The notes under the pieces: model-generated
The model's database searches: none
What the model saw: only the letters and a program-made list of their open reading frames with translations
Told to the model about the DNA's origin: nothing
From: Myxococcales bacterium
GTDB lineage: Bacteria; Myxococcota_A; Polyangia; Polyangiales; Polyangiaceae
Assembly: GCA_025359105.1 (NCBI GenBank)
Contig: JANYHK010000014.1
Span: 62,001-126,000, forward strand
Reading direction: 5' to 3'
DNA length: 64,000 nucleotides
Position numbers and translations under genes: made by a program
In this document: positions 28,727-36,566 of the stretch, piece after piece
Position numbering within the stretch: the stretch's first letter is position 1
How the letters are laid out: each line of letters opens with the position of its first letter

Positions 28727-30307
28727 ATGAGCTCGGCGGCGACGGCGCAGGGGGAGCGAGCGCGGCCCGACGTTGCCGAGAAGTACCGCTCACTGTTCGT
28801 CATCGGCGAAGGCGGGATGGGCAGCGTCGAGGTGGCCCTGGAGCGGGCGGGCACCGAATTTCAGCGCATCGTCGCCTTGAAGCGCATGCTCCCGGCGGCC
28901 GCCAGAGACAAGCGGCACGTCGACATGTTCCTTCGTGAGGCGCGCCTGGCCGCGCTCCTCAACCACCCCAACGTCGTGCACGCCTTCGATTTCGGCGAGG
29001 CCCGGGGGGAGCTCTACCTGGCCATGGAGTACGTGGAGGGGGAGCCGCTCTCCCACGTCGTGAAGCGTGCGTACGACCAGGAGGGGCGCTTCGCCGCCGC
29101 CCTCGTCGCCTACGTGCTGGCGGAGATCTGCGACGGCCTCCACGCCGCCCACGAGCTTCGCGACGTCGGCGGCAAGACGCTCAACGTCGTGCACCGCGAC
29201 GTGTCGCCGCACAACGTGATGGTGGCGTACGAGGGCCACGTCAAGCTGCTCGACTTCGGCGTCGCCAAGATGGAAGACGATCGCGGCGTCACCAAGACCG
29301 GCGAGGTCAAGGGCAAGACCGGATACATGTCGCCCGAGCAGGCGATGGGGGATCCGCTCGACCGGCGGAGCGATCTCTACGCCATCGGCGCCGTGCTGTT
29401 CGAGTGCCTGGCCGGGCGGCGTATGTGGACGGGCACCGACATGGACGTGATCCGAAAGCTCGCCCTCGAGCAGGCGCCGCGGCTCGAGGTGGAGGCGCCG
29501 GGGACGCCGAGTCGCCTGTGCGAGCTGCACGCCCGCCTCGTCGCGCGCGATCGCAATGAGCGGCCCGCGACGGCGCGCGCCGTGGCCGAAGAGCTGCGCG
29601 CGTTCGTAGCGGAGACCGGCACGCGCCCCGACGCGCGGGTGATGCGCGCGGTGATGTCGCGGCTCTTCGGCGCGGAAGAAGAGAAGCGCAAGTCCCAGCT
29701 CACGAGCGCGCTCAACGGGATCGTCGCGCCGAGCCAGGTGGCGACGCTGCGCGCGAGCCTCGGCGCGATGACGCCGGTGCCTGCGCACGTGCTGGTGCCG
29801 ATGCAGAACCCCGCGAGCCCGTCGGCAGCGACCATCGCGGTGCCGGCACGCGAGCTTGCGCCGGACGAAGCGGCCCCGGACTCCATGAGCACCTATGTCG
29901 CCGCGCCGCCGCTCCTGTCGCGCTCGCGCATGATCGCCGTCGGCCTGCTCGCCGTGCTGCTCGCCGCCGGCGTTGCGCTGGGCGGGCTGCTGCGCGGGGT
30001 CCCCGCCGCCACGTCCGCGAGCCTCGCGGCGACCACCGCGACCCCGACCGCAACCACGACCGCAACCGCAACCACGACCGCGACCGCAACCACGACCACG
30101 ACCGCAACCACCACCGCGACCGCGACCACGTCTCCGAGTCTCGCGGTGCGAACGACCGCGACTCCGGCGCCCGTTGCTCCTGCGCAGGGTCGCCCGCGCA
30201 GCGGCAAGGGCAAGCCAACGCCTCCACCCACGCCCCCCGCCTCCGCCACCGCTCCCCCCCCTCCCACAGCCAAGCCCCTCGATGTGGATCCGAACGCGGT
30301 CCCGTAG
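28727..30307 (+). CDS. Membrane Ser/Thr protein kinase with a C-terminal Thr/Ala/Pro-rich tail
   Basis: A 526-residue Hanks-type kinase starting MSSAATAQGERARPD. Kinase domain about residues 20-290: IGEGGMGSVEVAL, ALKRML, the myxobacterial catalytic loop HRDVSPHN, DFGVAK and GYMSPEQAMG. A flexible region leads to one TM helix (MIAVGLLAVLLAAGVALGGLL, about 402-422). Beyond it is a tail of mostly Thr/Ala then Pro residues. Topology places the kinase in the cytoplasm and the tail in the periplasm, where a Thr-rich segment could act as a stalk. The 3' end overlaps the TPR gene by 26 nt, so the pair is co-expressed. Confidence 0.92.
   Translation: MSSAATAQGERARPDVAEKYRSLFVIGEGGMGSVEVALERAGTEFQRIVALKRMLPAAARDKRHVDMFLREARLAALLNHPNVVHAFDFGEARGELYLAMEYVEGEPLSHVVKRAYDQEGRFAAALVAYVLAEICDGLHAAHELRDVGGKTLNVVHRDVSPHNVMVAYEGHVKLLDFGVAKMEDDRGVTKTGEVKGKTGYMSPEQAMGDPLDRRSDLYAIGAVLFECLAGRRMWTGTDMDVIRKLALEQAPRLEVEAPGTPSRLCELHARLVARDRNERPATARAVAEELRAFVAETGTRPDARVMRAVMSRLFGAEEEKRKSQLTSALNGIVAPSQVATLRASLGAMTPVPAHVLVPMQNPASPSAATIAVPARELAPDEAAPDSMSTYVAAPPLLSRSRMIAVGLLAVLLAAGVALGGLLRGVPAATSASLAATTATPTATTTATATTTATATTTTTATTTATATTSPSLAVRTTATPAPVAPAQGRPRSGKGKPTPPPTPPASATAPPPPTAKPLDVDPNAVP
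30022..30131 (+). repeat. Low-complexity ACC-GCN/ACC-ACG tract in the kinase gene
   Basis: About 110 bp of imperfect triplet and hexamer repeats (ACCGCA, ACCGCG, ACCACG) encode alternating Thr-Ala and Thr-Thr runs in the periplasmic tail. Such tracts change length by slippage, so isolates may differ here. Confidence 0.7.
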
Positions 30308-31277
30308 CCTCGCCCTCGCCGTCGCGCTCGTCGCGTCGATGCCGGCCGCCGCGGACGCGCAGGACGACGCCGACAAGGCGCAGATCCGCGAGCGCTTCCG
30401 CGCGGGGATGGAGAAGTACCAGCAGGGCGCTTACCGCGAGGCGATCGGATACTGGGAGGCCATCTACCGCGAGATGGGCCCGCACGACGGCTACCGCCTC
30501 TCGTTCAACCTCGCGCGCGCGTACGAAAAATTCAGCGACTTTACCTTCGCCGCGGAGCGCTACGAGTCGTTCCTCACCGAGGTGGAGCTGCGCCGGCAAG
30601 AGAACAAGGCCATCGAGCCGGTCATCGAGAAGGAGGAGAAGGAGGCGAGGGACCGCCTGGAGGAGCTCCGCGCGAGCAAGGGTCGGCTCAAGGTCAACGC
30701 GGCGAAGCAGTCGCTCGACGCGAAGATCGACGAGTCCGATCGCCGCGCCGCCGGCTTCGTCGCGTACGTGACGCCGGGACCGCACGTGGTCGTCTTCGTC
30801 CGCGGCAGCGGCGTCATCGACAAGCGCGAGGTGCAGGTGAAGGCAGGCGAGATCTTGGAGATCGAGCCGCCGCAGCTCCCCGAGCCCGTCGTCCCGCCGC
30901 CCATCAAGACGACGCGCGAAGTGTCGCACCCGTTCACGCCGGCCGTGCTCTACGCGGCTGGCGCGGTCACGGTCGTCAGCGTCATCGTGCCGGTGCTCAC
31001 GTACGGGCACGCGTCGAGCGTGAAGCGTGAGCACGACGCGATGCTCACGAACGGCAAGACCTCGGCGGACCAGATTGCACAAGCGAAGGCGCTCGAGGAC
31101 GACTACCTCACCGCCCGCACGACGGCGTACGCGACCCTCGCGATCCCGCTCTCGCTGGCGGCGATCACGGGAGGGCTCGTGGCGTGGTATTTCCTGGGGA
31201 CGCGCGAGCGCGAGATCGTCGTGCGCCCCGAGGCGTCGCCGACGAGCCTGGGGCTCCAGTCGATCGTTCGGTTCTGA
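30282..31277 (+). CDS. TPR protein with signal peptide and two C-terminal membrane helices
   Basis: A 331-residue protein. The ATG at 30282 lies inside the end of the kinase gene and gives a signal peptide (LALAVALVASMPAAADA). A TPR-type segment follows (FRAGMEKYQQGAYREAIGYW, LSFNLARAYEKFSDFTFAAE), then a Lys/Glu-rich coiled region, a PEGA-like strand region (GFVAYVTPGPHVVVFVRG, KREVQVKAGEILEIE) and two TM helices (VLYAAGAVTVVSVIVPVLTY, AIPLSLAAITGGLVAWYFLG). Kinase-TPR/PEGA pairs are common in myxobacteria; the kinase may phosphorylate or be anchored by this protein (inference). Confidence 0.8.
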   Translation: MWIRTRSRSLALAVALVASMPAAADAQDDADKAQIRERFRAGMEKYQQGAYREAIGYWEAIYREMGPHDGYRLSFNLARAYEKFSDFTFAAERYESFLTEVELRRQENKAIEPVIEKEEKEARDRLEELRASKGRLKVNAAKQSLDAKIDESDRRAAGFVAYVTPGPHVVVFVRGSGVIDKREVQVKAGEILEIEPPQLPEPVVPPPIKTTREVSHPFTPAVLYAAGAVTVVSVIVPVLTYGHASSVKREHDAMLTNGKTSADQIAQAKALEDDYLTARTTAYATLAIPLSLAAITGGLVAWYFLGTREREIVVRPEASPTSLGLQSIVRF

Positions 31278-31300
31278 CCCAACGCGGAAGGAGCGCGCAG

Positions 31301-32185
31301 TTGTCCCACCCGACGAGGAGCGAAACGCGAACGCACGGACGGCGGAGCGGCGCGCTCCCCGGCCTCCGAGAGCGCTACCCCCTCGGCACGAGCGGTCTCC
31401 TGGTCAGCCCCGTGTGCCTCGGCATCACGCTCGATCCGAAGACGGTCTGCGAGGCGTTCGACGCGGGCATCAACTTCTTCTTCCTCAGCGCCGACATGCA
31501 CTGGCCGCTCTACGACGGCCTGAGGCGCGGTCTCGAGATGCTCCTCGCGCGCGGGGGCGGGATCCGCGATCAGATCGTCGTGGGGAGCGTCTCGTACGTG
31601 ACGCAGCCGGAGTTCTGCTTCGCGCCCCACACCGAGGCCCTCGCGGCGGTCCGCGGGCTCGGGCGGCTCGACGTCACGATCGCGGGCGGCTCCTACGGCA
31701 GCGATCTGGCGATCCGCCTGACGCAGTACGCGGCGCATCGGGCGGGGCTGGTGCCCGGCGCCCGCGCCGTGGGCGTCTCCTTCCACGACCGCAGCGCAGC
31801 GTTGCTCGCGATCGAACACGCCATGATCGACGTCGGCTTCGTGCGCTTCAACGCCTCGCACCCGGGGGCACGGAAGGATCTCTTCCCTCGCATCACCACG
31901 GGCGGACCGCTCGTTTACAACTTCAAGACCACGAGCGGACACGTGCCGGCGGATATGTGCGCGCGCCTCCTCGAGGGGGACTCGTGGGTGCCGCGCCTGA
32001 TCGATCACTACCGCTACGCGCTCTCGCACGCGGAGGTCGACGGTGTCCTCTGCGCACTGACGGAGCCGGGCCACGTACGCGCGCTCGAAGGCGCCCTCGC
32101 CGAGGGGCCGCTGTCCGACGACGAGTGCGACTACCTCGAGGAGCTCTCGCGTCGGCGCGTTCGGCTCCCCCCTTCCGGTCCCTGA
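31301..32185 (+). CDS. Aldo/keto reductase-like protein with a broken catalytic tetrad
   Basis: A 294-residue protein. TTG at 31301 is chosen because it has a strong AAGGAG 7 nt upstream; the frame is open further up but antisense to nothing useful. The fold resembles an aldo/keto reductase: YPLGTSGLLVSPVCLGI, AFDAGINFFFLSADMHWPLY, RAVGVSFHDRSAALLA, LVYNFKT. The usual Lys (TK) is replaced in IVVGSVSYV and the usual His of the D..Q.H strand in DVTIAGGSYG, so classical catalysis is doubtful. It follows the TPR gene by 23 nt and its 3' end overlaps the convergent dehydratase gene by 55 bp. Confidence 0.68.
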   Translation: MSHPTRSETRTHGRRSGALPGLRERYPLGTSGLLVSPVCLGITLDPKTVCEAFDAGINFFFLSADMHWPLYDGLRRGLEMLLARGGGIRDQIVVGSVSYVTQPEFCFAPHTEALAAVRGLGRLDVTIAGGSYGSDLAIRLTQYAAHRAGLVPGARAVGVSFHDRSAALLAIEHAMIDVGFVRFNASHPGARKDLFPRITTGGPLVYNFKTTSGHVPADMCARLLEGDSWVPRLIDHYRYALSHAEVDGVLCALTEPGHVRALEGALAEGPLSDDECDYLEELSRRRVRLPPSGP

Positions 32186-35100
32186 ACGCCGCGGGGCCCG
32201 GTCTTCTTGCGCTCTCGCGCGAGGACGGACTCGTAGGTCCGCGTGAGGAACGTGTGGAGGACGAGCTCTTGTTGCCTCGGAAAGCTACGGAGCATCCGGT
32301 TGGCGGACATGTGGATGACCGAGCCGAGGATGTCGTCGATGCTCGACGTGAGCTGCTTGGCCCGTGACGCCGCGCGAAGGGCGTCGATGATCGGACGGTT
32401 CCTCACGGAGCGCTCGGCCAGGATTTCGCGCGCGCGGGCGAGCGTGCCCTTCGCCTCCCCTGGGGCGAGGAGCATGTCCACGGTCGCGCGCTGCAGACGA
32501 TAGAGCTTCCCGAGCGCGTGCTCGTGCGCGCCCTGCATCCGGAACTCCCTGGCGTACCCCTCCGCCCGACGCAGCTCGTGGCGATGGCGGGCGGTGACGT
32601 CGTAGCCGAAGTCGGCGAGGAGCGCGTCGATGCCGAGCAGGGTCCATTGCCAGCGGTCCCGCTCCGACCCCTCCTCGGCGAGGAGCGCGAGCAGCTTCAT
32701 CGCGGCCTCGGTGTCGGCGCCGAAGAGCTTCTCGCAGAGGGGGAGCCCGACATCGCCGCCGTACCGTTCGATCTCGCGCGCGTAGGTGTCGAGCTGGTAG
32801 CGCCAGATCTGGCCGGTCTGGAGCCAGGGCCGGAGCTGCGTCTCGAGCTCTGGCAGGAGCGCGACGAGCCGCGCGGGATCGCCGTGCAACCGAACGCGCA
32901 GGTGCGTGCCGGGATCCGCGTAGCGGATGAAGAACCAGTGATCGCAGGCATCGGCGGCGACCGCAGCGTCCACGAGCGGACGGACGACCTTCGCGAGCAC
33001 CTCGTCGGCGGTGGCCTGACCGCCGTAGAGCTTCGCGTAGAGCCACGGAGAGCCGGGCGCGAGGTCGCGCGCGATGGGGCGGGGCTTGGCGCGCGCCGGG
33101 TTGCGAACCCCGTCTTTGCGCGGCGTCGCGGTCGCGCGCGACGCCATCGGAACGATGAGCTCGTGCACGAAGCCGCCGCCGGGGCCTTCGACGACGGCGC
33201 CGCGCACCTGATCGAGGGCCTCGGAGACCTTCGCCTCGCTGCGGTCGTGCACCAGATCGACGAACGCGTCGACCGACAGGGAGTTGTCCAGATCTACGGG
33301 GAGCACGTTGTCGCCGTCGTGCAATGCGATGAAGCGCGGGAGGCCGTGCGCTTGGCGGAGGCGCGTCACGGCGCCGAAGCGCTCGGCAGGCGTCACGCCG
33401 CGCAGGGGGGTCAGGGCCGCCTGGTCGAGGCGCCACATCGCGGGAGACAGGACGACGCGGCCATAGACGACGCGGGGGAGCTTCCTCGCGAACGACAGGA
33501 ACGACCACGACCACGCGACGGCCGGCGTGGTGCCCTGATCTTGCAGCCGGCAGAGGAAGCGGTACGCGCCCAGCTGGTGCGACGCGAAGTTGTGCGCGCT
33601 GGTCAGCCGCGGGACGACGACGCGGCCGCGCGAGCGCGAGCGGAGCGTGATCCGGCCGAAGGCAACGCTCACGTCGAGATCGTCGAGCGGGATCTGGCGC
33701 TCGCCCGCGACGCCGGAGCGTGCGTGGAAGACGATCTCGTGCTCGCGCATCGGCGGGCGCAGGAGCAGGTTGCCGACGCGGCTCGCCTGGGGCTGGAACA
33801 CGACCTCCGCGAAGATCGCGTCGGGCCGTCGCGACTCCTCGTCCTTCAAGAGCTCGCGCACGTTGGCGGTGAGCGCTTCGTCCCACCCGCAGAAGCGACC
33901 GAGCATCCGCGCGCCCGAGGGGCCGGCGGCGTAGTGCAGGTGCACGCCGAAATCACCCGACGCCGCCGGCGCCAGGAGCGAGGCGACGGCGGAGAACGAG
34001 TCGGGCATCGGCAGGAGCGTGCGGGCGCCGAGGCCGTCGAGATCGGCGTCGGTGATCTCGAGGACGTCGCCCCCCGCGGCGCGGAGCTCCTCCATCTTGC
34101 GCGCGAGCAGCGCCTCGACGGGGCCGAACGTGAACGACGGATGCGACGGCGCCGTCGGGAAGGGCAGCCCTCCGAGGAGCGGCGTGTCGACGAACGTGTG
34201 CGCGCCCGGCTCCGTGAAGCCGATGCCGAGTTCCTCGTCGAGCGCCTCGAGCAGCGGCACCTCGCGGCCCTCGTAGCGTTCGGCGAAGGCACGCGCGAAG
34301 GACTGGAGCGCGCCGTGCTCGCCGGAGGCTCCAAAGAGGTGGTGCAGCACGCCGACGGCGCGCTCCATCGCGGCCACGGTGGCGGGCCCGAGCGTCGCCT
34401 CCGGGGAGCGGCGCATCATATCGACCTGGAAAAGGCGCTCGCGCGTGACCTTTGCCGGGAGCGCCTCGAGCTCGCGCGCGATCTCGTCGTAGGGCTCGGG
34501 TCCCTGGCCGAGCGGCGCCCCGTTGAGCGCGTCGAGGCGGTCGAGCGCGGACGTGAGCGTTCGGTGGGGCTGGGCGGCCGGCGCGAGCGGGGCGAGGTCG
34601 CGGGCGAACGCGCGCGCGGCGTCGGCGACGGTGATCGGCGGGCGCGCCGTAGACTCGAGCACGTTGCCCCTCACGAGCTCGGCGACGTACGCCTCCGCCT
34701 CTTCGCGCGTCGTGTCGGCGTCGACGAGCACGGCACCTAGCTCGGCGATCGTCGCGCCTCCCCTCGCCCTCGCCAGAACGGCGTCGAGCGCGGGGCCAGC
34801 CTCGACGGCCGACAGCGTGTAGCGTCGGGTGCTGCCGGCGTGAACGAGCTCGGTGAAGTGGAGCTGGGCGCCTGTCCGGTAGATGCCGGTGTTGGGCACG
34901 TACGTGACGTGCTCGCCGACGCCGGGGAGCTTCTCCACCGCCTCGGCGAGGTTCGTGAGGTACGAGAAATCCAGGCGGGCGCAGCGCCGATCGCTCGCGC
35001 CGCCCTCGACGACGAGGCGCGTCGGCGCGTCGGCCTCCGCGGAGACCTGCCCCAACGAGCACCCCGAGAAGAGACCGAACGGCGTCGGCCGCCCGGTCAT

Positions 35101-35457
35101 TCGGGTCACGTAGCGGACGAGCGCTTGTTCGATCTTCTGCCCGTCCTTGCCCTCGGGATCCTTCTCCCATTTGGCGAGGCGCGCCGAGAGCGAGGGTGAC
35201 GCGACGTACACCGCCTCGCGCGCATCGGGTCGCTCGAGGATCCGGGCGAGCCGCGCGCGCAGGGCGACGCGATCCTCCGCGAGACGCCCCGAGAGATCGG
35301 CGCCTGGGCTCGCGCTCGTGCACGCGAGTCCAGCGCCCCACTCTCGAAACGTGTCGAAGGAGAGCAGAGGCGTCCGCAGAACGAAGAACGGCAGCGTCGT
35401 GAAAGATCCTGGTCCTGGCGCCGCCGCCGCCGTCTTGCGCACCTTGGGCTCCGACAT
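32131..35457 (-). CDS. LanB-type (class I) RiPP dehydratase
   Basis: An 1108-residue full-length lantibiotic-type dehydratase. The N-terminal glutamylation region is typical (VTRMTGRPTPFGLFSGCSLG, residues 119-136; RLFQVDMMRR). The C-terminal elimination domain of the thiopeptide type is also complete (WFFIRYADPGTHLRVRLHG near 839; YQLDTYAREIERYGG). Such enzymes use glutamyl-tRNA to activate Ser/Thr and then eliminate glutamate to give dehydroalanine or dehydrobutyrine. The ATG at 35457 shares one base with the stop of the leader-bearing protein gene (TGATG), so the pair is translationally coupled. Both domains are present, so it is not a tRNA-dependent peptide ligase of the short PEARL type. 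No LanC cyclase is in the window. Confidence 0.93.
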   Translation of the reverse strand: MSEPKVRKTAAAAPGPGSFTTLPFFVLRTPLLSFDTFREWGAGLACTSASPGADLSGRLAEDRVALRARLARILERPDAREAVYVASPSLSARLAKWEKDPEGKDGQKIEQALVRYVTRMTGRPTPFGLFSGCSLGQVSAEADAPTRLVVEGGASDRRCARLDFSYLTNLAEAVEKLPGVGEHVTYVPNTGIYRTGAQLHFTELVHAGSTRRYTLSAVEAGPALDAVLARARGGATIAELGAVLVDADTTREEAEAYVAELVRGNVLESTARPPITVADAARAFARDLAPLAPAAQPHRTLTSALDRLDALNGAPLGQGPEPYDEIARELEALPAKVTRERLFQVDMMRRSPEATLGPATVAAMERAVGVLHHLFGASGEHGALQSFARAFAERYEGREVPLLEALDEELGIGFTEPGAHTFVDTPLLGGLPFPTAPSHPSFTFGPVEALLARKMEELRAAGGDVLEITDADLDGLGARTLLPMPDSFSAVASLLAPAASGDFGVHLHYAAGPSGARMLGRFCGWDEALTANVRELLKDEESRRPDAIFAEVVFQPQASRVGNLLLRPPMREHEIVFHARSGVAGERQIPLDDLDVSVAFGRITLRSRSRGRVVVPRLTSAHNFASHQLGAYRFLCRLQDQGTTPAVAWSWSFLSFARKLPRVVYGRVVLSPAMWRLDQAALTPLRGVTPAERFGAVTRLRQAHGLPRFIALHDGDNVLPVDLDNSLSVDAFVDLVHDRSEAKVSEALDQVRGAVVEGPGGGFVHELIVPMASRATATPRKDGVRNPARAKPRPIARDLAPGSPWLYAKLYGGQATADEVLAKVVRPLVDAAVAADACDHWFFIRYADPGTHLRVRLHGDPARLVALLPELETQLRPWLQTGQIWRYQLDTYAREIERYGGDVGLPLCEKLFGADTEAAMKLLALLAEEGSERDRWQWTLLGIDALLADFGYDVTARHRHELRRAEGYAREFRMQGAHEHALGKLYRLQRATVDMLLAPGEAKGTLARAREILAERSVRNRPIIDALRAASRAKQLTSSIDDILGSVIHMSANRMLRSFPRQQELVLHTFLTRTYESVLARERKKTGPRGVQGPEGGSRTRRRESSSR

Positions 35458-36170
35458 CAGGCGACGCCGCCGTCCCCACCGCCGCCGCCGTCCCCGCCGC
35501 CGCCGCCGTCCCCGCCGCCGCCGTCGCCAGCACCGCCGCCGCCGCCATCCGTGCCTCCACCATCGCCGGCTCCACCACCGCCGTCCCCGCCGCCGCCGTC
35601 TGCGCCTCCGCCGTCGCCGGCCCCGCCGGCCCCGCCGCCGTCACCGGCCCCGCCGTCCGTGCCTCCGCCGTCGGCGGTGCCGGGATCGTTGCCCGGGTCA
35701 TTCCCCGGATCGTTGCCCGGATCATTCCCCGGATCGTTGCCGGGATCATTTCCTGGATCGTTGCCAGGATCATTTCCCGGATCGTTGCCAGGATCGTTCT
35801 GACCGTTCGCGCCCGGATCGCCTTGCCCGTTCGGCGCGCTTCCCGATTGGCCCTGGTTCTGCCCGCCACCGAACGAGTTCTCGATCTTGCCGCTCGCCCA
35901 CTGGCTGAAGGCCCCCGAGGCCGCGCCGCTCGCCGCCTGCGACACCACCGCCGACGCGATCGATCCGATGCTGCTCGTCTCGGAGAGCGGGATTTCCGAG
36001 ATGACCGAGGCGATGCCGCTGGCGGCGCCGCTGGCGAGGCGGCTGATGAAGCCGCTCACGATGCCGCCCGAGACCTGCACGGTGCTTCCGCCGTTCACGT
36101 CGTCGAGCTCCGCGGGAGTCAGCTCGCGCAGAGTGATCTTCTTGAACTCGAGCTTCTTCGCGTTGGACAT
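35457..36170 (-). CDS. Putative Cys-free RiPP precursor: lanthipeptide-type leader, Ser array, NDPG repeats
   Basis: A 237-residue protein starting MSNAKKLEF, with AAGGAG upstream. Residues 1-28 resemble class I lanthipeptide leaders (KKITLRELTPAEL, then a Gly-Gly at 27-28). Residues 29-99 are Ser/Ala/Gly-rich with 19 Ser; Ser occurs at every fourth position at 39-55 and again at 73-93. Residues 125-164 are ten NDPG repeats and 165-237 are nearly all Gly and Asp. There is no Cys at all, so no lanthionine can form within it. It is coupled to the dehydratase gene by a TGATG overlap. It is far longer than usual precursors; it may be a dehydrated surface protein rather than a small antibiotic. 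Confidence 0.75.
   Translation of the reverse strand: MSNAKKLEFKKITLRELTPAELDDVNGGSTVQVSGGIVSGFISRLASGAASGIASVISEIPLSETSSIGSIASAVVSQAASGAASGAFSQWASGKIENSFGGGQNQGQSGSAPNGQGDPGANGQNDPGNDPGNDPGNDPGNDPGNDPGNDPGNDPGNDPGNDPGTADGGGTDGGAGDGGGAGGAGDGGGADGGGGDGGGGAGDGGGTDGGGGGAGDGGGGDGGGGGDGGGGGDGGVA
35460..35678 (-). repeat. Gly/Asp-rich low-complexity coding tract
   Basis: About 220 bp of GGC/GAC/GGT codons encode the C-terminal Gly-Asp tail of the precursor-like protein (patterns such as DGGGAGDGGG). Length polymorphism and misassembly are both likely here. Confidence 0.8.
35679..35798 (-). repeat. Ten tandem 12-bp units encoding (NDPG)10
   Basis: Ten 12-bp units encode Asn-Asp-Pro-Gly on the minus strand. 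The Asn codon alternates AAC/AAT and the Gly codon alternates between GGC and GGG/GGA over units 1-9, so a 24-bp dimer is the likely unit of expansion. There are no spacers, so this is not a CRISPR array. Confidence 0.9.
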
Positions 36171-36566
36171 GGAGCTTCTCCTTGACGCGCGTCCATTCCG
36201 TCGACGGTTCATCCGTCGGCGGCGGTCGCAGCGCTCGGAGGACTCTTCAGCAAGGCGCGTACCGCTCGACGATCGGTCGCAGCGCGGCGGCGGCGCTGCA
36301 CACTTCCAACGACGCCATTGTGTCGCGCGCTCTCAGTGAGGTCGCGAACGGGTCAGAAACCCAGCAAATGCAACGCGTGACGCCCTCGTCGTCCCGCTCG
36401 CGCCTCGTAGGGCGAACAAAAAGCGCGCTTGGGGAACGCAGCATCCACGCTTGGACGCCCGGGGATCCAGTTTTCCCCAGTCGTCGCGCGCGTTTGCGTA
36501 CAGGTTCCGCCAGTGCCCTACTTGTCCTACCCGTTCGCCGAGCGCAAACCGCTGCGGACGCTGCGC
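36171..36566. other. Intergenic region upstream of the RiPP-like operon, 396 bp
   Basis: No coding region is evident. It must contain the promoter of the precursor-dehydratase pair and the 3' end signal of the lipoprotein gene at 36567. A weak inverted repeat (GGGGA...TCCCC, 36461-36478) could be that signal. I found no sigma-54 element or clear -35/-10 pair on the minus strand. Confidence 0.4.

Noticed and set aside
35679-35798. Possible CRISPR array
   Set aside because: Contiguous 12-bp units without spacers, in frame with a coding region.
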